DNA of 12,730 bases from a bacterium (GTDB taxonomy: Bacteria; CBDUZB01; JAGLHV01), in NCBI GenBank assembly GCA_023143305.1, contig JAGLHV010000015.1:1-12730 (forward strand), in the 5' to 3' direction. The position numbers and the translations under genes are program-made. A model generated the notes under the pieces. It searched no databases and was not told the DNA's origin. It was given only the letters and a program-made list of their open reading frames with translations. Positions 7,953 to 12,730 of this stretch are shown here, piece after piece (position 1 is the first letter of the stretch; each line of letters begins with the position of its first letter).

Positions 7953-9059
7953 TTAAGCAAATTTCTTCTCTTTTATTTTTTCATCTATAAATTCTTTAAT
8001 TTCTTTTTTAAATCTTTCTCTTCCGAATTTTTGTGCACAACGACAAATAGACTTAGAATCAAAACCCTTTTCTATCTCTATAAATTTTCTTATGCCTTCT
8101 ATCAACCCCAAAGCAGTTTGTGGACGAAAAAAAATCCCGGTTTTCTCATTAATTACTGTTTCGAGGGCTCCACCCTTAGCATAAGCAATCACCGGCCTAC
8201 CGGCAGCCATTGCCTCTACAGGAACAATACCAAAATCCTCTTCCCCTGGAAAAATAAGAGCTTTACTCCTGCAATAATAATCTTCCAGTTCTTCATCCGA
8301 CTTCCAACCTAAAAATTCGATATTAGATTTAGCAATTTTTTTTAATCTTTTTTCTTCCTGTCCGACTCCGATAATTTTCAGAGAATAACCTAAAACATTA
8401 AATGCTTCTATAGCTAAATCTATCCTTTTATAAGGAGCAAAAGCAGAAACAATGAGATAAAAATCCTCTGCTATCCGATCATTGTTAAATTTGGCAACAT
8501 CCACAGGAGGATAAATAACTGCGGACTCACGATGATAATGGTGTTCAATCCTTTTCCCTACATTTTTAGAATTAGCAATGAAATAGTCTACCCGGGAAAC
8601 AGTAAGAATATCCCATTTCCTTAAATAAGAAACAAAAACAGACATAACTATTCTAACCAGAATATTAGATTTTTTCTTTCCAAAATACTGGTCATACATA
8701 TCCCAGATATACCGCATAGGAGTATGGCAATAACAAATATGCAAACTATCTCTTTTTACTTTAACCCCCTTGGCTACGCAATGGCTTGAAGAAACAACTA
8801 AGTCATAATCATTTAAATTAAATCGCTCAATAGCTTTAGGCATTAGCGACAAATAATAACGGTATTTTTTTTTAACCGCGGGTAATTTTTGGATAAACGA
8901 AGTAAAAATTTTGTGGCCTTCAATCACAGGGGAAACACTCCCCTTTATATGCACCAGGGTATAAATATCCGCATCGGGGAAAATCTCACAAAGAGATTCT
9001 AATACCTTCTCCCCCCCTCGCATCCCGGTAAGCCAATCATGTACTAATGCAACTTTCAT
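7953..9059 (-). CDS. GT4-family glycosyltransferase, WbaZ/mannosyltransferase-like
   Basis: Cytosolic or membrane-associated GT-B retaining transferase, 368 residues from the ATG at 9059. This start gives the family's usual MKVALVHDWLTGMRGGEK and is preceded by AAAGGAT. A GTG at 9105-9107 would add 16 unlike residues and lies in a hairpin repeat, so it was not used. Motifs counted from this ATG: glycine-rich acceptor loop TGMRGGEKV (11-19), YCHTPMRYIWDMYDQYF (about 111-127), YPPVDV, then the GT4 donor domain with SAFAPYKRID and the EX7E-type stretch EEDFGIVPVEAMAAGRPV. HTPMRY and the HDWLTGMRGGEK opening are seen in WbaZ-like O-antigen mannosyltransferases. Using GDP-mannose fits the cluster, but the donor and linkage are inferred. 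It is separated from gmd by the repeat island and followed by a 124-base gap. Confidence 0.9.
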   Translation of the reverse strand: MKVALVHDWLTGMRGGEKVLESLCEIFPDADIYTLVHIKGSVSPVIEGHKIFTSFIQKLPAVKKKYRYYLSLMPKAIERFNLNDYDLVVSSSHCVAKGVKVKRDSLHICYCHTPMRYIWDMYDQYFGKKKSNILVRIVMSVFVSYLRKWDILTVSRVDYFIANSKNVGKRIEHHYHRESAVIYPPVDVAKFNNDRIAEDFYLIVSAFAPYKRIDLAIEAFNVLGYSLKIIGVGQEEKRLKKIAKSNIEFLGWKSDEELEDYYCRSKALIFPGEEDFGIVPVEAMAAGRPVIAYAKGGALETVINEKTGIFFRPQTALGLIEGIRKFIEIEKGFDSKSICRCAQKFGRERFKKEIKEFIDEKIKEKKFA

Positions 9060-9065
9060 TATTGT

Positions 9066-9072
9066 ATCCTTT
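9066..9072 (-). promoter_or_regulatory. Ribosome-binding site deciding the start of the GT4 gene
   Basis: AAAGGAT on the minus strand lies six bases before ATG at 9059. This supports the shorter protein over the upstream GTG at 9107, which has no comparable site and is inside a palindrome. Confidence 0.7.
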
Positions 9073-9106
9073 TCAATAATATCATTTAACGGCAAAATGA
9101 ACCTCA

Positions 9107-9122
9107 CCGTAGCAAGCTACGG
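9107..9122. repeat. Palindrome CCGTAGC-AA-GCTACGG
   Basis: Seven-base perfect arms with a two-base centre, next to a run of six G on the plus strand (9121-9126). It sits directly upstream of the GT4 gene and would form a tight hairpin in the transcript. Confidence 0.8.
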
Positions 9123-9140
9123 GGGGTCAATCAATGTCAT

Positions 9141-9167
9141 TCCTGCAAAAACAGGAGTCTATTCCTG
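9141..9167. repeat. Nested short inverted repeat TCCTG/CAGGA/TCCTG
   Basis: TCCTG (9141-9145), CAGGA (9152-9156) and TCCTG (9163-9167) allow two alternative hairpins, followed by TAGATTCCCGCTTT. The wording resembles the common dispersed repeat built on GTCATTCC and GGAATGAC arms, here incomplete because a matching right arm is missing. Confidence 0.5.
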
Positions 9168-9213
9168 TAGATTCCCGCTTTGCAAACTTTGTCATAATTC
9201 TACTTTAGGTAGC

Positions 9214-9231
9214 CGCAGGCTTTAGCCTGCG
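9214..9231. repeat. REP-like hairpin CGCAGGC-TTTA-GCCTGCG
   Basis: Perfect seven-base arms with a four-base loop. On the plus strand it is followed by TAATTTTT, so it would resemble an intrinsic terminator for plus-strand transcription, but no plus-strand gene exists here. On the minus strand no T-run follows. It is best read as a REP-type palindromic unit. Confidence 0.75.
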
Positions 9232-9252
9232 TAATTTTTCCGACGATAACGA

Positions 9253-9283
9253 AACCTTCCTCCAAAGACGGACAAGAAAGGTT
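9253..9283. repeat. Inverted repeat AACCTT ... AAGGTT
   Basis: Six-base arms at 9253-9258 and 9278-9283 separated by 19 bases. The arms are short and the loop long, so its significance rests mainly on lying among the other palindromes of the island. Confidence 0.4.
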
Positions 9284-9360
9284 GCAACTACCTCATAAAA
9301 ATATGAGTTATGACACAGTGTATTCGCAGGACTGACGCAGCAAGCTGAGGGAATTAGACA

Positions 9361-10341
9361 CTAAGCCCCTGACCTTTTAATTTCCTTTAAATCTGAATCA
9401 ACCATCATTTTAACTAATTCTTTAAAATTAACTTTTGGATACCAACCTAATATTTTATTTGCCTTACTATAATCTCCTATAAGTTGATTAACCTCTGCCG
9501 GGCGATAAAACTTTTCGTCAATAATTACATATTTTTTCCAATTTAAATCAACATAACTAAATGCCAATTCTACAAATTCTTCAACCGAATGTGTTTCGTT
9601 TGTAGCAATCACATAATCATCACACTTTTCCTGCTGAAGCATAATCCACATTGCCTCAACATAATCTCCGGCATAACCCCAATCTCTCTTTGCTTCCAGG
9701 TTCCCTAACTTTAACTCCTTTTCTAATCCTAATTTAATTTTAGCTACAGTATTAGTTATTTTCCTGGTAACAAATTCAAATCCCCTCCGTGGGGATTCAT
9801 GATTGAAAAGAATCCCACTACAGGAAAAAAGGCCATACGCTTCACGATAATTTCGAGTTAAATCAAACCCTGCAACCTTAGATATTCCGTAAGGAGAACG
9901 GGGATGAAAAGGCGTATCTTCCTTTTGAGGAATTTCTTTTACTTTACCAAACATCTCACTTGAAGCAGCAAAGTAAAACTTGCATTTTGGTGTTTTTTTC
10001 CTAATTGCCGATAAAACATGAAGGGTCCCATTTATATTAGTATCTATTGTAGAAAATTCATCGTCAAAAGAATAACTAACAAAACTCTGTGCAGCTAAGT
10101 GATAACATTCATCCGGCTTTACTTTTTCAACGACATTAAACACGCTGGCATAGCTTTCTAAAGAACCGGAATGTAAAATAATCTTATCTAACAGATGCTT
10201 TATCCTCCAAAGCCGGTGCTCAGGATCTTCAAGTGCTACACGCCTCACTAAGCCATTAACCTCGTAACCTTTTTTCAGAAGAAGTTCTGCCAAATATGAA
10301 CCATCCTGCCCTGTTATTCCGGTAATTAAAGCTTTCTTCAT
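9361..10341 (-). CDS. gmd: GDP-mannose 4,6-dehydratase
   Basis: Converts GDP-D-mannose to GDP-4-keto-6-deoxy-D-mannose, the branch point to GDP-fucose, GDP-rhamnose, GDP-perosamine and related sugars. The protein is 326 residues, slightly shorter than many Gmd proteins (340-370). Diagnostic stretches are the NADP loop GITGQDGSYL (8-17), HLAAQSFV (81-88), SSEMFG (127-132, catalytic Ser/Glu region), Tyr151 and Lys155 in SPYGISK, LFNHESPRRGFEFVTRK (178-194), AKRDWGYAGDYVEAMW (217-232) and RPAEVNQLIGDYSKA (280-294). The HESPRRG and RDWG stretches separate Gmd from other dehydratases. AGGAGA precedes the ATG. It lies 36 bases after the GT2 gene. The second enzyme needed to finish a deoxysugar (Fcl, Rmd or Per type) is not in the window. 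Confidence 0.97.
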   Translation of the reverse strand: MKKALITGITGQDGSYLAELLLKKGYEVNGLVRRVALEDPEHRLWRIKHLLDKIILHSGSLESYASVFNVVEKVKPDECYHLAAQSFVSYSFDDEFSTIDTNINGTLHVLSAIRKKTPKCKFYFAASSEMFGKVKEIPQKEDTPFHPRSPYGISKVAGFDLTRNYREAYGLFSCSGILFNHESPRRGFEFVTRKITNTVAKIKLGLEKELKLGNLEAKRDWGYAGDYVEAMWIMLQQEKCDDYVIATNETHSVEEFVELAFSYVDLNWKKYVIIDEKFYRPAEVNQLIGDYSKANKILGWYPKVNFKELVKMMVDSDLKEIKRSGA

Positions 10342-10377
10342 CGTCTTCTCTCCTTTTTAAATTTCTTATATTTTTAT

Positions 10378-11115
10378 TCAACAAACATCCCTATTCTTTC
10401 TTTTAAAATACTTTTCAAATCTTAAACTAAATAATTTAGGAAAAAATTTAAATAATTCTTTAGCTGCTTTGAAAATTACCTTTAAATTTGCTCCCGTCGA
10501 TTTACCTCCAAAACGGGAAAAATGATCCACCCCTATTTCTCTAATGCGATAACCTTTACTTTTAATCTTCACTAAAATCTCTGCACTGGCTAAAGCACCC
10601 TGTGCTTCTATCTCTATATCATCAATAACTTTTTTTCGAAATAATTTAAACCCACAATCAACATCCCTTACTTTTAATCCAAAAAACAACCTGATTACCA
10701 AACCATAAATTTTAGCATTTACCAAACGATAAAAAGCATCTTTTCTCTTCCTGCGATATCCGATAATCACCTCTGCATCCCCGATTAAAGGCAACATTTC
10801 CCTTATTTGGCTAAAATCAAATTGTCCGTCAGCATCAGTAAAACAAATTAAATCATAGCGGGCATTTTTTAATCCTGTCCTTAAAACCGCTCCATATCCC
10901 TTATTCTGTGGGTGTTGAATTAGTTTTATTCTTTTATCCTCATTAATCAATCTTTTTACTATTTTTTCCGTTTGGTCCCGGCTTCCGTCATCAACTACAA
11001 TTATCTCGAAAGTGTCAGTCAAACTCTTCAAAACCTTCAAGGCTTTTCTTATCGTTACCTCAATATTATCCTCTTCATTATAACAAGGAAAAAACAAAGA
11101 AATATTATAATTCAT
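10378..11115 (-). CDS. Family 2 glycosyltransferase, DPM1/polyprenyl-phosphate sugar synthase-like
   Basis: GT-A inverting transferase of 245 residues. Motifs: FPCYNEEDNI (9-18), VVDDGSRDQT (40-49), the metal-binding DxD in TDADGQFDF (93-101), DVDCGFKLFRK (151-161) and HFSRFGGKS (198-206). These match the dolichol-phosphate mannosyltransferase group that puts a sugar on polyprenyl phosphate. There is no C-terminal transmembrane pair, unlike GtrB-type proteins, so it is a soluble, peripheral type as in eukaryotic DPM1. Its ATG overlaps the last 11 bases of the upstream GT39-like gene, and its AAAGGG site lies inside that gene, so the two are translationally coupled. A reasonable inference is that it makes the polyprenyl-phosphate sugar donor used by that GT39-type membrane enzyme. 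Confidence 0.9.
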   Translation of the reverse strand: MNYNISLFFPCYNEEDNIEVTIRKALKVLKSLTDTFEIIVVDDGSRDQTEKIVKRLINEDKRIKLIQHPQNKGYGAVLRTGLKNARYDLICFTDADGQFDFSQIREMLPLIGDAEVIIGYRRKRKDAFYRLVNAKIYGLVIRLFFGLKVRDVDCGFKLFRKKVIDDIEIEAQGALASAEILVKIKSKGYRIREIGVDHFSRFGGKSTGANLKVIFKAAKELFKFFPKLFSLRFEKYFKRKNRDVC

Positions 11116-12730
11116 ATAAAACCCTTTCTGCTTTTATGATTAATTTTTCATTTTCTATTGTTTCCAACACATTAATCATTGTCTCTACCGGCCAATCTGC
11201 AGTGGGCAGAAGAGAAAAATTCTGATTGGTACTGGAAGCATAGATAAAATGCGGTATCCGAAAAAATCCGCATTTTATTTTATCTATTTGAGTATAAAAA
11301 TATTTATTCTTCGAATCTAATTTAATTTCCCCTTTAATTACTGTTTTAAAATACCGGTTCAAAATTCTTAATTTACCTGTTATCTCCAAAGAAACTATCG
11401 AGGAAAAACTTTTTTTAACCGGTTTATTCTGAAACTTAATCTGCACATCTTTTATCCCCGGTACTTTTTCATAAATAAATTTCTCTAAAGATTGGCTGGA
11501 AATAATTACTTCCGGTTTAATTTTTTCTAAACTTAAAATCACTAATTTTTTTTCTAACCACATCTTATAAAGGTTAATATGAATATCATCCAGTTCAACC
11601 CTCATTTCTGTTGCTTCGATTCCTTCTATATTTAATAATTTACCTGTAATAATAATTTTTTCAAAATGCCCTTTTAATGATTCTTCATCGTTATAAGGAA
11701 CAATCCGCACCTGAAAATTTTCTGAAGTTAAAATACCGGCTAAAAAGAATGATTCTTTTATCTTTTCTCCTAATTTAGCTAAACTAAATTCTTCTTTCAA
11801 TTCCCATGCAGGCAATGCCTCCCTTTTATATACAATCGCTTCAGAACCATCAGGCAAAGGAAAAGTTTTCCTGACACTAAAAACTTTGTTAAAGGAAAAG
11901 AATTGCTTTTCTATCTCCCTTAGAGGTTTTAAATATCTACCTGTAGTATAAGCAGGCCCTAAATTCCCGGTTTTTAAAATAAGATAATCACTAAATTCCC
12001 CTAATGGTTTGCTATATCCTTTAGGCATTATCGGTAAATGATTAGACAGAGTATAAAACCTAAAAATAGAACTGGAAAAAGCTTTATGATTAACGAAAAC
12101 CCTGGCAATAATAAGATTCTTTTTTTCCTTATTTGTTTGCATAATAAAATCAAAAATTTCTTTATGTTTCCAGTTTTCCCGGCAAGGAGGATAAGATAAA
12201 CTCAAGTGCAATTTATTAAAGGGTACGATACCAGGAAAAACACCATAAGTAAAAATAACATATTGGAATAACCCTATTATTATTACACTATAGATTAACC
12301 TCTTTTGCCAAATTACTTTTTTTAAAGCAGGAATCCAAAAAACAGAAATAATACTAACCGCAGGTAAAAACGGCAGAGTATATCTTCCATCCTTATTTCC
12401 TATTAAAGTAAAAATAAAATAAGGAACAACTATCCACCCAATCAGTATTATCAAATTATCTCTCTTTTGATAATTTATTTTCCATTCCTTTACCAATTTT
12501 ATTGTTCCTACTAAAAAAAGAATAAAAAATAAAAATTGTACCTGCTTTTCTAAATTACGGAAATAAAAGAAAAAAGAACCCAGGGATAAAAAATAAGGAT
12601 CTCCTTCAGCCGTACCGATAGTAGCCGCCTGAATACACCGTTGAATTATAGGCAGCAAATTATATAAATACCACGGCCCGGCAATAATAAAAAAAGAAAC
12701 CAGCACAAATAAAAAATTTTTTATTCCTTT
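11105..12730 (-). CDS. GT39/ArnT-type membrane glycosyltransferase, N-terminus missing, with C-terminal DUF2993-like domain
   Basis: The frame is open to the right edge, giving at least 541 residues; the GTG at 12706 is not a credible start because the frame continues upstream. Numbering from that GTG, five hydrophobic segments are visible (about 1-17, 57-74, 84-103, 108-128, 136-157), with RYTLPFLPA (109-117), the usual late-helix motif of PMT/ArnT-like transferases. A soluble stretch follows with DYLILKTGNLGP (240-251) and LPDGSEAIVYKRE (284-296), typical of the C-terminal domain of bacterial GT39-like proteins. The N-terminal catalytic loop lies outside the window. Residues about 305-528 form an extra beta-rich domain that reads like DUF2993/LmeA, which would face the periplasm. 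The family normally uses polyprenyl-phosphate sugars, which fits the overlapping GT2 gene. The acceptor is unknown. Confidence 0.75.
   Translation of the reverse strand, partial: KGIKNFLFVLVSFFIIAGPWYLYNLLPIIQRCIQAATIGTAEGDPYFLSLGSFFFYFRNLEKQVQFLFFILFLVGTIKLVKEWKINYQKRDNLIILIGWIVVPYFIFTLIGNKDGRYTLPFLPAVSIISVFWIPALKKVIWQKRLIYSVIIIGLFQYVIFTYGVFPGIVPFNKLHLSLSYPPCRENWKHKEIFDFIMQTNKEKKNLIIARVFVNHKAFSSSIFRFYTLSNHLPIMPKGYSKPLGEFSDYLILKTGNLGPAYTTGRYLKPLREIEKQFFSFNKVFSVRKTFPLPDGSEAIVYKREALPAWELKEEFSLAKLGEKIKESFFLAGILTSENFQVRIVPYNDEESLKGHFEKIIITGKLLNIEGIEATEMRVELDDIHINLYKMWLEKKLVILSLEKIKPEVIISSQSLEKFIYEKVPGIKDVQIKFQNKPVKKSFSSIVSLEITGKLRILNRYFKTVIKGEIKLDSKNKYFYTQIDKIKCGFFRIPHFIYASSTNQNFSLLPTADWPVETMINVLETIENEKLIIKAERVLYEL

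Larger units (their letters stand above)
9107..9360. repeat. Intergenic repeat island of several short palindromes, no gene
   Basis: This stretch between gmd and the GT4 gene encodes nothing I can recognise on either strand. By hand count bases 9121-9360 hold 105 G+C in 240 (about 44%), clearly above the surrounding genes. It contains at least four different inverted repeats (9107-9122, 9141-9167, 9214-9231, 9253-9283) and a fifth weak one (9338-9347). The sequences resemble dispersed intergenic repeats found in many bacterial genomes, such as those built on GCAGGCTTTAGCCTGC and on ATTCCTG/CAGGAAT. It looks like a patchwork of such elements, possibly decayed, inserted in the operon. It might also stop or start transcription, but no minus-strand hairpin has a following T-run. 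Confidence 0.7.

Noticed and set aside
8031..8312. Plus-strand frame of 93 codons opposite the GT4 gene
   Set aside because: Antisense to the conserved donor-binding domain; no recognisable product.
9060..9107. Longer GT4 protein starting at GTG 9107
   Set aside because: The 16 extra residues do not resemble the family, the GTG sits in a palindrome, and the ATG at 9059 has a good AAAGGAT site and the conserved N-terminus.
9214..9240. Intrinsic terminator formed by the CGCAGGC/GCCTGCG hairpin with TAATTTTT
   Set aside because: The T-run follows only on the plus strand, while all genes read on the minus strand, so it would not end this operon's transcript.
9107..9360. CRISPR-like array or structured RNA in the gap
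   Set aside because: The palindromes differ from each other and are not regularly spaced; no repeated unit of constant length and no recognisable RNA fold is seen.
12704..12706. GTG at 12704-12706 as the start of the GT39-like gene
   Set aside because: The frame is open upstream to the window edge with hydrophobic codons, and the family needs several more N-terminal membrane segments, so the gene is truncated by the window.

Overview
The window is AT-rich DNA from a bacterium. Every supportable gene lies on the minus strand, so transcription runs from the right edge (12730) to the left edge (1). Eleven coding regions are packed with gaps of 22-56 bases or small overlaps. The exceptions are a 124-base gap at 7829-7952 and a roughly 300-base gap around 9060-9360. 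The leftmost gene encodes a TolC-family outer-membrane protein, and a WbaP-type initiating transferase is present, so the organism is very likely a diderm (Gram-negative-type) bacterium. The low GC and gene mix would fit one of the uncultivated AT-rich phyla, but the sequence does not fix the taxon.

The right part (9361-12730) starts, in transcription order, with a truncated GT39/ArnT-type membrane glycosyltransferase. Its C-terminus looks like a fused lipid-binding DUF2993/LmeA-type domain. It overlaps a DPM1-like family 2 glycosyltransferase, which is followed by GDP-mannose 4,6-dehydratase (gmd). A GC-richer intergenic island (9107-9360) full of short palindromes then interrupts the gene string.

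The middle part (2912-9059) continues with a WbaZ-like GT4 mannosyltransferase, a WbaP/HfsE-type polyprenyl-phosphate glycosylphosphotransferase, a GalE-like sugar-nucleotide epimerase, a GDP-mannose-pyrophosphorylase-like nucleotidyltransferase and a phosphomannomutase/phosphoglucomutase. Together these make sugar-1-phosphate, activate it as NDP-sugar (probably GDP-mannose), modify it, load the first sugar on undecaprenyl phosphate and extend the chain. This is a surface (exo- or O-) polysaccharide locus. No flippase, polymerase or chain-length regulator is visible inside the window.

The left part (1-2889) is argG and argH, the last two steps of arginine synthesis, followed by the start of a TolC-family gene. 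argH has no stop codon. Its reading frame stays open through the signal peptide of the outer-membrane protein and off the window edge, giving one continuous argH-TolC frame of more than 1.6 kb. This is the most unusual feature of the window. It may be a real fusion or read-through, or a one-base error near a run of A residues. The polysaccharide genes themselves are conventional, and I see no clear sign of a wholly new system.
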